A stretch of 64,000 nt of DNA from Paracoccus onubensis. Its GTDB lineage: Bacteria > Pseudomonadota > Alphaproteobacteria > Rhodobacterales > Rhodobacteraceae. The translations under genes and the position numbers were made by a program. Location of the stretch: positions 62,001 to 126,000 of the forward strand of contig NZ_QZCG01000002.1 of NCBI RefSeq assembly GCF_003591515.1, read 5' to 3'. Below are positions 53,848-63,427 of this stretch, one piece after another. Each line of letters begins with the position of its first letter. Position 1 is the first letter of the stretch. The notes beneath the pieces are model-generated. The model ran no database searches. It was not told where the DNA came from and saw only the letters and a program-made list of their open reading frames with translations.

Positions 53848-54498
53848 TCAGTCCAGCCCGGCAATGATGGTTCGCAGACCGGCGATTCCCTGTCCCTTGT
53901 CCGCCGATGTCACGAGGAGCTGGGGGAATGCTGCCGGGTGTTTTTGCAACTCGGTTTCCACCTGTTCCAGCACAGGTTTGATCGCGTTCGGCCCCAGTTT
54001 GTCGGCCTTGGTCAGTACGACCTGAAATGGCACGGCAGAGCGGTCCAGCAATGTCATGATCTCATGATCCACCGGTTTAATGCCGTGGCGCGAATCGATC
54101 AGGCAGAAGGCGCGGCGCAGGGTAGGGCGGCCACCAAGATAGGCTTTCAGCAATGCTTGCCATTTCTGTACGACCGGAACCGGTGCCTTGGCAAAGCCAT
54201 AGCCGGGCAAATCCACCAGATAACTGCGCGTGCCTAATGTGAAATAATTGATTTCCTGGGTGCGCCCCGGTGTATTCGAGGCGCGTGCCAGTCCCTTGCG
54301 ACCGGTCAGTGCATTGATCAGACTGGATTTCCCGACATTGCTGCGCCCTGCGAAACAAACCTCTGGCCGGTCGGCGGGGGGCAGGCCGTTCATGGCGACC
54401 ACGCCTTTCAGGAAATCCACTGGCCCCGCGAAAAGCTGGCGCGCGGCCTCGGCCTCTTCCCGTTCCGGCTCGGGTACGACGGAAAACGTGACTTTCAT
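53848..54498 (-). CDS. engB: Ribosome-biogenesis GTPase EngB (YihA/YsxC)
   Basis: A 216-residue GTPase needed for late assembly of the 50S subunit. All G motifs are present: GRSNVGKSSLINAL (G1), TPGRTQEIN (G2), DLPGYG (G3), TKAD (G4) and TSADKG (G5). It shares ATGA with the upstream MOSC gene, so translation is coupled. Confidence 0.95.
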   Translation of the reverse strand: MKVTFSVVPEPEREEAEAARQLFAGPVDFLKGVVAMNGLPPADRPEVCFAGRSNVGKSSLINALTGRKGLARASNTPGRTQEINYFTLGTRSYLVDLPGYGFAKAPVPVVQKWQALLKAYLGGRPTLRRAFCLIDSRHGIKPVDHEIMTLLDRSAVPFQVVLTKADKLGPNAIKPVLEQVETELQKHPAAFPQLLVTSADKGQGIAGLRTIIAGLD

Positions 54499-55253
54499 GC
54501 GACCGGATCGCCGATGGCGATTTCCCCGCCCGAAATGATTTCGGCGAAAACACCGAAATCCGTATGGCCATAAAGTTGCCCCAACGTGCCCAACATATCG
54601 ATATCGACGTCGCCGGTATCGGTATTCGCGCTGGTCGCCTCGCAGCGGGTGATATGTTGTGTCACCCGCAATTCCACCGCGCCGATATGGAAGGTGCTGC
54701 CGATCAGATTACGCTCGGCAAAGGGCTCCCATCCTTTGATCCAGAAATTACCCCGCCAGCGGTCGATTCCGAAACGTTGTCCCGTCTGCGTCTCCAGATC
54801 GGCCAGGCTGTCCAGCGACAGAACCGAGACCCAGGGCCATTTCTGGTCGGTCCAGATTGCCGCGCCCCTGATCAGCCGCGTGGGCGGCGGAGCATTCGTC
54901 GGCCATAGCGGGCGAAGCCATTCGACCAGCTTGTCGCCTTCGCATGCAGGATCGAAGCTCAGGGCCGGGCGTTCGGGGTGGCGAAGGGCGATGCGCTCAT
55001 TTTGCCAGCTTCCCTTGATCGCCTGAACCGGGGACGAGGATACGCCACGGATAAAGCAGGCTTTCGGCAGCCAGCGATCCGGTTCACCATCGGTTTCGCT
55101 GGCGCGGGCATTGCGTTCGCCGGCCTCGGTCAATACCGCCCATTCCCGGTCGCCCGGCAAGCGCTGCGCAGGGTTCAAAGCCACGCGCTCCAGCCCCTCG
55201 CCGCCGATCGATTTGATCGGATGGCGGCGGATATGGGCCAGACGCGCGGTCAT
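54495..55253 (-). CDS. MOSC domain-containing protein
   Basis: A 252-residue protein with an N-terminal MOSC_N beta-barrel (LAHIRRHPIKSIGGEGLERV) and a C-terminal MOSC domain with the conserved cysteine in HITRCEATSANTDTG. MOSC proteins act in molybdenum-cofactor sulfur transfer or N-hydroxylated compound reduction. The exact substrate is unknown. It overlaps both yidC and engB by ATGA, giving a tight operon whose members share no obvious pathway; this order recurs in Rhodobacteraceae. Confidence 0.9.
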   Translation of the reverse strand: MTARLAHIRRHPIKSIGGEGLERVALNPAQRLPGDREWAVLTEAGERNARASETDGEPDRWLPKACFIRGVSSSPVQAIKGSWQNERIALRHPERPALSFDPACEGDKLVEWLRPLWPTNAPPPTRLIRGAAIWTDQKWPWVSVLSLDSLADLETQTGQRFGIDRWRGNFWIKGWEPFAERNLIGSTFHIGAVELRVTQHITRCEATSANTDTGDVDIDMLGTLGQLYGHTDFGVFAEIISGGEIAIGDPVA

Positions 55254-57088
55254 TTGCGGTTATCCTTTCGGGGTCGTTTCGGCATGGAGGCCTTGATATT
55301 GCCGAACAGATCGGGCCGGTGCCCATGCATCGACATGATCGAATATTGCTGGATGATCGTGATCGTGTTGTTGGTAATCCAGTACAACACCAGTCCCGAC
55401 GCGAAGCCGCCCAGCATGAACATGAAGACCCAGGGCATCCAGGCGAAGATCATTTTCTGCGCCGGATCGGTCGGCGCCGGGTTCAGCTTTTGCTGCATCC
55501 ACATGCTGACCCCCAGCAGGATTGCCAGAATCGGCAGCGACAGGGAATGTAGCATCGTCCCTTGCGCAGGGGCGGCAAAGGGCAGCAGACCGAACAGGTT
55601 CAGCAGGCTTGACGGGTCAGGTGCCGACAGGTCGCGGATCCAGCCGATCCAGGGCGCGTGGCGCAATTCGATGGTGACGAAGATCACCTTGTAAAGCGAG
55701 AAGAAGATCGGCACCTGCAACAGCACTGGCAGACAGCCCGCGGCGGGGTTTACCTTCTGACTCTTGTAAAGTGCCATCACCTCTTTCTGGAACTTCATCC
55801 GGTCGTCGCCGGTACGTTCCTTGATTGCTTCCATTTGTGGCTGGAGCTCCTTCATCTTGGCCATGGAGATGTAGGATTTCCGCGCCAGCGGGAAGACCAG
55901 CAGCTTGAGGATGAAGGTCAGAGCGATGATCGACCAGCCCATATTGCCGAGATGTCCGTTCAGCCAGTGCAGAAGCTGGAAGATCGGCTTGGTCAGGAAA
56001 TAGAACCAGCCCCAGTCGATCGCATCGACGAAACGTTCGATTCCCGGTGTTTCCTGATAGTTGCGAATGACTTCCCAGACCTTCGCGCCCGCAAACAGAT
56101 AGCTTTGCGCAGATGCCTCGCTGCCCGGTTGAACCGTTTGCATCGGGTAACGCGCCTCGGTCTGATAGATATCCGAATTCTCGGCATATTTCACAACCGA
56201 GGTAAAGGACTGGCCCGGCGCCGGGGCCAGTGTCGTCATCCAGTATTTGTCGGTAAAGCCGATCCAGCCGTTTTCCTCGACGGTGACGACATCCGCTCGG
56301 CCTTCGCGTTCGACGGGATCAAGCTCGGTGATGTCGTCATATTTCATCTCAAGCAGCTTGCCGTCATGCATCCCGACCGCACCTTCATGCAGGATGAAGA
56401 AATTGGTGGTGTCGGGGCGACCGTGCCGGGCGATGATTCCGTAAGGTGCGGCATTGAACGCGGTATCTCCGTCATTCCGGAGGCTTTGCTTGACGGTGAA
56501 CAGGTAATTGTCGTCCAGTTCGAACACGCGGCGGAAAGTCTGGCCGGCGCCATTGTCCCAGACCAGCGTCACCGGCTTTCCGGGCGCGAGCGTGTCACCG
56601 GACTCGACTTTCCAGATCGTCGAAGGGGTCGGGACAAGCGCAGGATCGACGCCGGAACCCGGAATCCAGCCATATACGGTATAATAGGGTTTGGAGCCGG
56701 TTGTATCCAGCGACGGATCGGCCGTGGCGGAGGATGGCGACAGCAGCCGGACATTGGGCGAGTCCTTGGCCTGCGTTTCCTGATATTTTTTCAGCAGCAG
56801 ATCGTCGATCCGGCCACCAGCCAGGGAAATCGAGCCCTGCAGTGCCGATGAAGAGATATCGATGCGGCCGGCTTGCGGGGTATCACCTTCCTCGCCAAGA
56901 TCGGCGGTTGCCGGGTCACCTGCGCCAGAGTCTGCGGGTGGTGTCGCGGTGTCATCCGCGGTTTGCTCGGCCACCTGCGGCTCGGGTTGTTGCACGGGTG
57001 GCTCTGGGGCGAAGACGGTGTACCAGATCAGGATCACCAGGAACGACAGAACAGTCGCCAGGATCAGATTGCGGTTATTGTCTTGCAT
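55250..57088 (-). CDS. yidC: Membrane protein insertase YidC
   Basis: A 612-residue inner-membrane insertase that places proteins into the membrane with or without SecYEG. An N-terminal helix (about 9-27) is followed by a Pro/acidic linker and a large periplasmic beta-domain (about 70-345), then the five-helix core (about 365-590: FYFLTKPIFQLLHWLNGHLGN, AGCLPVLLQVPIFFSLYKV, FMFMLGGFASGLVLYWI) and a basic tail (PKRPRKDNRK) for ribosome binding. This is the Gram-negative form. rpmH, rnpA and trmE are not adjacent in the visible sequence. Confidence 0.95.
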   Translation of the reverse strand: MQDNNRNLILATVLSFLVILIWYTVFAPEPPVQQPEPQVAEQTADDTATPPADSGAGDPATADLGEEGDTPQAGRIDISSSALQGSISLAGGRIDDLLLKKYQETQAKDSPNVRLLSPSSATADPSLDTTGSKPYYTVYGWIPGSGVDPALVPTPSTIWKVESGDTLAPGKPVTLVWDNGAGQTFRRVFELDDNYLFTVKQSLRNDGDTAFNAAPYGIIARHGRPDTTNFFILHEGAVGMHDGKLLEMKYDDITELDPVEREGRADVVTVEENGWIGFTDKYWMTTLAPAPGQSFTSVVKYAENSDIYQTEARYPMQTVQPGSEASAQSYLFAGAKVWEVIRNYQETPGIERFVDAIDWGWFYFLTKPIFQLLHWLNGHLGNMGWSIIALTFILKLLVFPLARKSYISMAKMKELQPQMEAIKERTGDDRMKFQKEVMALYKSQKVNPAAGCLPVLLQVPIFFSLYKVIFVTIELRHAPWIGWIRDLSAPDPSSLLNLFGLLPFAAPAQGTMLHSLSLPILAILLGVSMWMQQKLNPAPTDPAQKMIFAWMPWVFMFMLGGFASGLVLYWITNNTITIIQQYSIMSMHGHRPDLFGNIKASMPKRPRKDNRK

Positions 57089-57220
57089 TCCGTTACCACC
57101 GTATTCGCGTCAGTCGCGCCGGTTCAACAGAAGGGGCCATCAAAGGTCAAGCGCTATCGCCCATTTTATGGGTTTTGTAAGCAAAATTGATCTTGCAGGC
57201 TCGTCATCGGAATGATCGCT

Positions 57221-58507
57221 TCAACCAAATTTCTCGCGGCGGGTATCCGAAAGCGACATCGCCTTTTCACGTTGTCGGGCAAGGAAGTCCAGAGTCTGCT
57301 CCAGCAGCATGGGCGGAGCAATGGCGCATCCCTGCGCCTCCTGACAGCCTGATTGGGCGAGATAGGTATATTCTTCAGGGCTTTCAACGCCCTCGGCGAT
57401 CGTGCAAAGCTCCATCTGCTTGGCCATGGCCAGTATGGCGCGAACCGTCCGCTGCTGGACGGGATCCATATCGCAGCAGAAGACAAAACTATGGTCGATC
57501 CGGACGGAATTCACGGCAAGCTGGCGGACCTGATCCAACCCGTTATGACCGATGCCGAAACCGCCCAGTTCGATCCGGCATCCGATCTCGCGCAAATTCC
57601 GCAGATTGGCACGCAATGACGGTGAAGCCCGGTCCGATCCTTCGCTTCCGCCGATTCGCAGGACCAGCCTGACGGGGGGCAGTTTCATACGCATCAGTTC
57701 ATCGATCACCCGGTTGGCAAAATCCGGCGCCTGAAGTTCCGCATCCGGCACATTGATCGAGAGGCGCGGGATATCGGCATCGGCCTTGTCCCAGAAATGC
57801 AGCGCCTTCCGTGCCTCGTGTAGTGCCGGCAGGACCGGGATCTCGCAACTGCGATCATTCGCGGTTTGCAGATCGGAAAGCAGACTGTCCATATTTGCGA
57901 CGTGACCAAATTTGCCGCCTTGCAATTCAAAGCCGGTCACGCGACCTGAATAACAGAAAATAACCGGTTGAAATAAAGGTAAGAATGAATCGTCGTGATC
58001 CGGTTGCGCGACGGGTGAAACCGCGTCGCCGCCGATCGGATCCGAAAATCTGATCCGCCCCAGAAGGCTGCTTTCCATCCATTCCAGAATCCGACATCCC
58101 TTCGCGATCAGAGCCGTCTGATTGTGCGGATGTTCCGCGTTCGGCATGACCAGCCCGCTCAGGACCGGAGTGATCATTCGCCCCGATACAGCCAGCATGC
58201 GCTCGCCCTGCAATTGCGCATGCCTCGCTGCGGTCATTGCCTCCGCTTTCGGGATTCCCGTCAGCGTGACCGCAAAGAAACCGGGAGGGGCCGGATGGGT
58301 CAGATCGGATTTTAATGCCTCATCGATCCGGGTGGATATTCTTGACAGGACATGCTCATGTTCGGATTTGTTCAGGACGCGGGTCAAAAGCGCCATGCTT
58401 TCGAGGCGGAACAGCAAAAGATAGCTGCCCGGCCGTCGTATCGACACCGCCGTTGCGACGCCTTGGCGCAGCCTGGTCCATCCGGTTTTCAAAAACTCTG
58501 TCGCCAT
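57221..58507 (-). CDS. Degenerate GGDEF-EAL domain protein
   Basis: A 428-residue cytoplasmic protein whose C-terminal half (about 180-428) has an EAL fold but lacks key residues of cyclic-di-GMP phosphodiesterases. FELQGG replaces EALxR and GGFGIGHNGL replaces DDFGTGYSSL, so the acidic metal ligands are missing. IAEGVES and the NVP segment remain. The N-terminal half (about 25-150) may be a remnant GGDEF domain. It probably senses or transmits rather than hydrolyses. It lies 133 bases upstream of yidC on the same strand, without overlap. Confidence 0.83.
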   Translation of the reverse strand: MATEFLKTGWTRLRQGVATAVSIRRPGSYLLLFRLESMALLTRVLNKSEHEHVLSRISTRIDEALKSDLTHPAPPGFFAVTLTGIPKAEAMTAARHAQLQGERMLAVSGRMITPVLSGLVMPNAEHPHNQTALIAKGCRILEWMESSLLGRIRFSDPIGGDAVSPVAQPDHDDSFLPLFQPVIFCYSGRVTGFELQGGKFGHVANMDSLLSDLQTANDRSCEIPVLPALHEARKALHFWDKADADIPRLSINVPDAELQAPDFANRVIDELMRMKLPPVRLVLRIGGSEGSDRASPSLRANLRNLREIGCRIELGGFGIGHNGLDQVRQLAVNSVRIDHSFVFCCDMDPVQQRTVRAILAMAKQMELCTIAEGVESPEEYTYLAQSGCQEAQGCAIAPPMLLEQTLDFLARQREKAMSLSDTRREKFG

Positions 58508-58564
58508 GCCGGCCCTTTCGGTATCTCTGACGACCGGTTTTAAAGGCGAAAGATTTTCGATCCG

Positions 58565-59410
58565 TTAATGCGGTGACCTTTCCTTGGGAAACAGCGAAGC
58601 GAAATCGAACAGCTGAGGATCAAGCATATGCGAGGGACGCAGATTTCTGAGTGCGCGGAACATGACCTGCCGCCGGCCGGGGCTGCGCATTTCCCATTCG
58701 TCCAGCATTTTCTTGACCTGCATTCGCTGCAACCCTTCCTGGCTGCCGCAAAGATCGCAGGGGATAATGGGGTAATTCATGGCACGGGCAAACCGTTCGC
58801 AATCGTCCTCGGCCACATAGGCCAGCGGGCGAAGAACGGTCAAATCTCCCTCTTCGTTCAATAATTTCGGAGGCATGGTCGCCAGGCGCCCGCCGTGAAA
58901 CAGATTCATGAAGAATGTTTCCAAAATGTCATCACGATGATGTCCCAGAACCACCGCCGAGCATCCTTCCTCTCGCGCGATTCTGTAAAGATTCCCCCGG
59001 CGGAGCCGCGAACACAGGGCGCAATAGGTGCGGCCTTGCGGGACCTTGGCGGTCACGATGGAATAGGTGTCCTGATATTCGATCCGATGTTCGACGCCGC
59101 GATCCGACAGGAATTCTGGCAGCACGGTCGCCGGAAAGCCGGGCTGACCCTGGTCGAGATTGCAGGCGAGCAGATCGACCGGCAATACCCCGCGCCATTT
59201 CAATTCGTGCAGCACAGCCAGCAGGGTATAGCTGTCCTTGCCGCCCGACAGGCAGACCAGCCACCTGTCGCCGGGTCGGACCATACCGTAATCGTCAATC
59301 GCCGCGCGGGCCTCGCGCACCAGCCGTTTCCGCAGCTTGCGGAACTCGGTTGACGAGGGCGCGCCTGCGAAAAGCGGGTGAATTTCGGTATCGTCGATAT
59401 CGTCCAGCAT
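58565..59410 (-). CDS. ttcA: tRNA 2-thiocytidine biosynthesis protein TtcA
   Basis: Thiolates cytidine 32 of certain tRNAs with an iron-sulfur cluster. The 281-residue ATP pyrophosphatase-type enzyme has the PP-loop [13 protein letters not shown], the CxxC pair in [11 protein letters not shown] and a further CDLCGS, which together bind the cluster. The ATG at 59410 follows GGAAACGGA; a TTG ten codons earlier is possible. It is followed on the same strand by the EAL gene after 57 bases. Confidence 0.93.
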   Translation of the reverse strand: MLDDIDDTEIHPLFAGAPSSTEFRKLRKRLVREARAAIDDYGMVRPGDRWLVCLSGGKDSYTLLAVLHELKWRGVLPVDLLACNLDQGQPGFPATVLPEFLSDRGVEHRIEYQDTYSIVTAKVPQGRTYCALCSRLRRGNLYRIAREEGCSAVVLGHHRDDILETFFMNLFHGGRLATMPPKLLNEEGDLTVLRPLAYVAEDDCERFARAMNYPIIPCDLCGSQEGLQRMQVKKMLDEWEMRSPGRRQVMFRALRNLRPSHMLDPQLFDFASLFPKERSPH

Positions 59411-59518
59411 GTTTCCGTTTCCCGGATCGGGGAGGGTCAATATCGGCCCGGATACCTTTGCAGGCGCGAAGAATCCAGTGGAAGATGGCGGTTCCGGGTT
59501 TGTCGGGTGCGCTGCGGG

Positions 59519-61555
59519 TCAGATTTCCTTGACCAGCCGCAGCGCGTCATAGATCGCGGCATGCGTGTTCCGAGCCGCGACGGCATCGCCGATACGGAAA
59601 AGCTGATAGCCGCCCTCCGGGTTGTGCGCGACCTTCTGCGGGCGTCCGTCAATCAGTGCTTCGTAATCCACCTCGCCCAAATTGATCGAACCGGGGCGAA
59701 GCTCGAAATAGATGTCGTCCAGCGGCCTTGTGCCGTGATTGACAACAACCTGATCAACCCGCCGCTCTTTGGTAACACCGCCGTAATCGCTGCCGATCAT
59801 GGCCAGCAATTCGTTGCCGTCGCGCCGCACCGCGTCGAGCTTCCACGTCACGGTAAAGATAACGTCGCGATTCTGAAGCTCGCGCATCGAGGGAGTCAAT
59901 GACATTGCCATGACTTCAGGCGCAAAACTGCGGTCCCGGGTCATGATCTCGACTTTCGCGCCAGCCGCCGCAATCTTCTCGGCGGCCTGAAGCGCCGGAT
60001 AATCTCCGGCATCGTCATAGATCAGCACGTTCGAGCCGGGACGCACATCGCCCGAGAGAATATCCCAGCTTGAGACAACCAGGTCGTTGCCCGCCTCCAG
60101 CAATTCAGTATGCGGCAGTCCTCCGGTCGCCACGATCACGACATCGGGTTTGTCTTCCAGCACCGTATCGGCATCGGCAAAGCTGTTGAAATGAAAACGT
60201 ACTCCCAGCCGCTCGCATTCGCTGAAACGCCACTGGATGATCTGGATCATCTCGGCCCGGCGCGGGGTCTGGGCGGTCAGGCGAATTTGTCCTCCGGGGT
60301 CGCTCGCGGCTTCATGCAGGATCACTTCATGACCGCGCTCGGCGGCGACGCGCGCAGCCTCAAGCCCCGCCGGTCCGGCGCCGATAATGACCACGCGGCG
60401 CTTTTCATCCGCCTGCGGGATCTGGTGAGGCTGCTCCAGTTCCCGCCCTGTCGAGGGATTGTGCAGGCACAGTGCCATGCCGCCCTGATAAATCCGGTCA
60501 AGACAGTAATTCGCGCCGACGCAGGGGCGGATACGCTCTTCCTCGCCGCGCATGATCTTGGTGACGATATGAGGGTCGGCCATATGTGCGCGGGTCATGC
60601 CGACCATGTCCAGCTTGCCGCTTGCGATCGCATGACGCGCGGTCGCGACATCCTGGATCTTGGCAGCATGGAAGGTCGGGAACCGGGTTTCGGCCCGAAT
60701 TTCCCCGGCAAAATCCAGATGCGGCGCGGATCGCATTCCCTGCACCGGGATGACATCGGTCAACCCGGCATCTGTGTCGATATGGCCTTTGACGACATTC
60801 AGGAAATCCACCATGCCGCAATCTTTCAGCCGGTGCGAGATTTCCAGCCCGTCTGTCCGGGTCAGCCCGCCGGGCAGATCCTCGTCGCCCGTATAGCGGA
60901 TACCGACGATGAATTCCGGCCCGACCCGTTCGCGGATCGCCTTAAGCGTATCGAAGGTAAAGCGCAGCCGGTTGTCCAGATTGCCGCCATAAGGCCCGTC
61001 CAGATCATTGGTCAGCGGCGACCAGAACTGATCCATCAGATGGCCGTAAGCCTGCAACTCGATCCCGTCCAGCCCCGCCGCCTGCATCCGCTCGGCCGCA
61101 TCCGCGTAATCTTCGATGATTCGGGCGATGTCCCAGTCCTCGGCTTTCTTCGGGAATGCCTTATGCGACGGCTCTCGCTCATGCCCCGGCGAAATCACCG
61201 GCAGCCAGTCCGCCTTGTCCCAGCGGGTGCGGCGTCCCAGATGGGTGAGCTGAATCATGACCGCGCAGCCGTGGTCATGGCATTCGTCGGTCAGTTGCCT
61301 CATCCAGCCTACCACCTCGTCCTTCCATGCGAGGATGTTGTTGAATACCGGCGGGCTGTCCCGCGAAACCGAGGCCGACCCCGCCGTCATGGTCAGGGCC
61401 ACGCCCGCCCGCGCCCGTTCGGCATGATAGGCGCGATACCGTTCCTTGGGCATTCCGTCTTCGGGATAGGCCGGTTCGTGGCTGCTGATCATCAACCGGT
61501 TTTTCAGCGTCAGATGCCTGAGCTGATATGGCTGAAGGAGTGGGTCGCTGGACAT
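59519..61555 (-). CDS. DgcA-type FMN/FAD Fe-S demethylase (NADH:flavin oxidoreductase family)
   Basis: A 678-residue enzyme with an N-terminal FMN TIM barrel (about 1-370; LTLKNRLMIS, QAYGHLMDQFWSP, MVGMTRAHMADP), an iron-sulfur segment, and a C-terminal NAD/FAD domain (VVIIGAGPAGLEAARVA). It resembles trimethylamine dehydrogenase and, more closely, DgcA and N-methylproline demethylases as I recall them, which remove N-methyl groups from dimethylglycine or betaines. The cluster motif reads CVGANYC then a later Cys, lacking the middle Cys of CxxCxxC, as remembered for DgcA. Start at 61555 after GGGAGG. A divergent TetR gene probably controls it. Confidence 0.85.
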   Translation of the reverse strand: MSSDPLLQPYQLRHLTLKNRLMISSHEPAYPEDGMPKERYRAYHAERARAGVALTMTAGSASVSRDSPPVFNNILAWKDEVVGWMRQLTDECHDHGCAVMIQLTHLGRRTRWDKADWLPVISPGHEREPSHKAFPKKAEDWDIARIIEDYADAAERMQAAGLDGIELQAYGHLMDQFWSPLTNDLDGPYGGNLDNRLRFTFDTLKAIRERVGPEFIVGIRYTGDEDLPGGLTRTDGLEISHRLKDCGMVDFLNVVKGHIDTDAGLTDVIPVQGMRSAPHLDFAGEIRAETRFPTFHAAKIQDVATARHAIASGKLDMVGMTRAHMADPHIVTKIMRGEEERIRPCVGANYCLDRIYQGGMALCLHNPSTGRELEQPHQIPQADEKRRVVIIGAGPAGLEAARVAAERGHEVILHEAASDPGGQIRLTAQTPRRAEMIQIIQWRFSECERLGVRFHFNSFADADTVLEDKPDVVIVATGGLPHTELLEAGNDLVVSSWDILSGDVRPGSNVLIYDDAGDYPALQAAEKIAAAGAKVEIMTRDRSFAPEVMAMSLTPSMRELQNRDVIFTVTWKLDAVRRDGNELLAMIGSDYGGVTKERRVDQVVVNHGTRPLDDIYFELRPGSINLGEVDYEALIDGRPQKVAHNPEGGYQLFRIGDAVAARNTHAAIYDALRLVKEI

Positions 61556-61591
61556 GGCATCCTCCCTTGGCTTTATGGGAAGATTCCAGAA

Positions 61592-61630
61592 ATGTTCATA
61601 ACTGTCAAATTCAAAATCATTGATGTACAT
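61592..61630. promoter_or_regulatory. Candidate operator pair between the demethylase and tetR genes
   Basis: ATGTTCAT at 61592-61599 and the perfect palindrome ATGTACAT at 61623-61630 start 31 bases apart, about three helical turns. They lie in the 115-base AT-rich gap between the two divergent start codons. A dimeric TetR protein could bind both and repress in both directions. This is a visual find only. Confidence 0.4.
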
Positions 61631-61670
61631 TTTTCTTGTTCGGCTGGAACTCCGCATCTATGATACGGGC

Positions 61671-62348
61671 ATGGATGCGGTGAACGACAAGATGGATGAG
61701 CCGAAAACCTCGGGCTGGCGCGGGTCGCGCGAACTCTGGCTCGATGCGGCGAAACAGGCGTTGGTGGAGACAGGGCTGGATTCGGTGAAAATCCAGCCGC
61801 TTGCGAGTCGGCTGAACATTTCCCGCACCAGTTTTTACTGGTTCTTCAAGGATCGGCGCGCATTATTGGATGCATTGCTGCAGGAATGGGAGGCGAAGAA
61901 TACCGGGGCTTTCGTCGATGCCTGCGAAGCCTATGCCGAAACCCCTGCCGAGGCGGTGCTGAACCTGATCGGCGTGTTCATAGATGAAAACCTGTTCGAA
62001 CCGCGTCTGGATTTTGCCATCAGGGGCTGGGCGCATCGGTCGGATTCCGTCGCAGAGCGTGTCAATGCCGCCGATGAAACCCGTCTGGCGGCGATCCGCG
62101 CGATGTTCGAGCGTTTCGGTTATGCGACAACAGATGCCGACACGCGGGCGCGCACGGTTTACCTGACCCAGATCGGCTATATCTCGATGCAGGTGACTGA
62201 AAGCCTGCAAACCCGGATGGATCGGATTCCCGGCTATGTCCGGATATATTCCGGGCAGGCCCCGACCGGCAAGGAACTGGCGCGTTTTCATGCGCGGCAC
62301 AAATTCATGGCGCAAGAAGCCGATTTTGCCGCGCATGACGCCGGGTAG
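61671..62348 (+). CDS. TetR family transcriptional regulator
   Basis: A 226-residue regulator. The N-terminal helix-turn-helix reads IQPLASRLNISRTSFYWFFK (about residues 40-62), followed by a ligand-binding helical domain. The ATG at 61671 is preferred because the upstream in-frame codons lie in the operator region. Divergent orientation next to the flavin demethylase gene suggests it represses that gene and itself. Ligand unknown, perhaps an N-methylated amine. Confidence 0.85.
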   Translation: MDAVNDKMDEPKTSGWRGSRELWLDAAKQALVETGLDSVKIQPLASRLNISRTSFYWFFKDRRALLDALLQEWEAKNTGAFVDACEAYAETPAEAVLNLIGVFIDENLFEPRLDFAIRGWAHRSDSVAERVNAADETRLAAIRAMFERFGYATTDADTRARTVYLTQIGYISMQVTESLQTRMDRIPGYVRIYSGQAPTGKELARFHARHKFMAQEADFAAHDAG

Positions 62349-62413
62349 CAGGATTTCAAAATATTACGCGAATGTCACGGCAGTCATTTCTTGGCCGGGC
62401 AGGGTGAAATTGT

Positions 62414-62430
62414 CCGCGGCGCATCCGCGG
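62414..62430. terminator. Stem-loop between convergent tetR and VOC genes
   Basis: CCGCGG, a CGCAT loop and CCGCGG form a six-pair stem roughly midway in a 174-base gap between convergent genes. No U-tract follows. Nothing else is visible in this gap. Confidence 0.35.
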
Positions 62431-62522
62431 CAAAGAATCATCCCTCTGCTCCGGTTGTCAGGCAAATGCGGGACAGAAGATCTTCCCGGCGTTCCGGTGG
62501 ACCCTGAAATGTGCCGTTGCCT

Positions 62523-62954
62523 TCATTCCGGGCTGCTCCCCTGAGCTTTCGATCCGGTGAAGTTCAGCATCCAGGGCGTGCCGAAACGGTCGCGGAACAT
62601 GGTGAACCGTTCGGCCCAGAAGGTTTCCGCCGGTTCCATGTTGATATTCTGCGCATCTTTCGACAATGCCGCGAAAATGCGGTCGAACTCCTCCAGCGAA
62701 GCAGGTTCTAGCTGAACATAGAAGCCCTGCGGCCGGTCATACATGTCTTCGGAATTGTCCGAGGCCATGATCATCGACTGATCAAGCTTCATGCCCATAT
62801 TCATCACCATATCCTCGCCGCCCGGCATGCGCATGTCCGGCTCTGCATCGCCATTTCGGAAGACATAGGCGATCTCGCCGCCCAGTGTTTCGGCATAGTG
62901 ATTCATCGCTTCAAGGCAGTTACCCTTGAAAAACAGATAGATAGTCGGGTTCAT
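62523..62954 (-). CDS. PhnB-like VOC (glyoxalase-fold) protein
   Basis: A 143-residue protein starting MNPTIYLFFKGNCLEAMNHY, the common start of the PhnB/YjdN branch of the vicinal oxygen chelate superfamily. The C-terminal repeat ends FGTPWMLNF. Substrate is unknown; many members are antibiotic-resistance or detoxification proteins. GGGGAGGTG precedes the ATG. It follows the SRPBCC gene after 11 bases, in one operon with the TetR-type regulator at the right edge. Confidence 0.87.
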   Translation of the reverse strand: MNPTIYLFFKGNCLEAMNHYAETLGGEIAYVFRNGDAEPDMRMPGGEDMVMNMGMKLDQSMIMASDNSEDMYDRPQGFYVQLEPASLEEFDRIFAALSKDAQNINMEPAETFWAERFTMFRDRFGTPWMLNFTGSKAQGSSPE

Positions 62955-62965
62955 CTTCACCTCCC

Positions 62966-63427
62966 CTACAAGGTTTTCGCCAATTCCTCCAGCTGATCTG
63001 CTGCGGCACCCCAACCTTCGTGAAAGCCCATTTCCTCATGTTCCTTCCGGGCTTCCTCGGTCCAGTGCATGGCGCGGGCGACATAATGGGTGCGGCCCTC
63101 GCCGGCATCCTCGAATGTGACTTCCGAGGCCATGAAAGGCCGTCCCTGTGGACGCCATCCCGGCGTGAATGCGTCGGTGGTCACGAGTTTGCGGCCCTCG
63201 ACGATTTCAAGAAACACGCCCATATTTGGGAATTTCTCACCGTCCGGACCATTCATCTCGCAGGAAAACTCTCCTCCGGGGCGCAGGTCAATGACGGGAT
63301 TCGTAATGAACCACGGCTTGGGGCAGAACCATTTTTCCAGCAAGGCCGGTTCGGTCCAGCAGCGCCACAGCGCGGCGCGGGGCGCGTTCAATTCCCGGTC
63401 CAGTACCAGTTCGATCGTGTCAGTCAT
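62966..63427 (-). CDS. SRPBCC/AHSA1-family protein
   Basis: A 153-residue START-like fold protein. LNAPRAALWRCWTEPALLEKWF and the C-terminal HEGWGAAADQLEEL are the AHSA1 (activator of Hsp90-like) signature. Bacterial members bind small hydrophobic ligands; function here is unknown. GGGAGGA precedes the ATG, which overlaps the end of the upstream tetR gene by eight bases. Linked VOC and SRPBCC genes under a TetR regulator suggest a ligand-responsive detoxification unit. Confidence 0.87.
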   Translation of the reverse strand: MTDTIELVLDRELNAPRAALWRCWTEPALLEKWFCPKPWFITNPVIDLRPGGEFSCEMNGPDGEKFPNMGVFLEIVEGRKLVTTDAFTPGWRPQGRPFMASEVTFEDAGEGRTHYVARAMHWTEEARKEHEEMGFHEGWGAAADQLEELAKTL

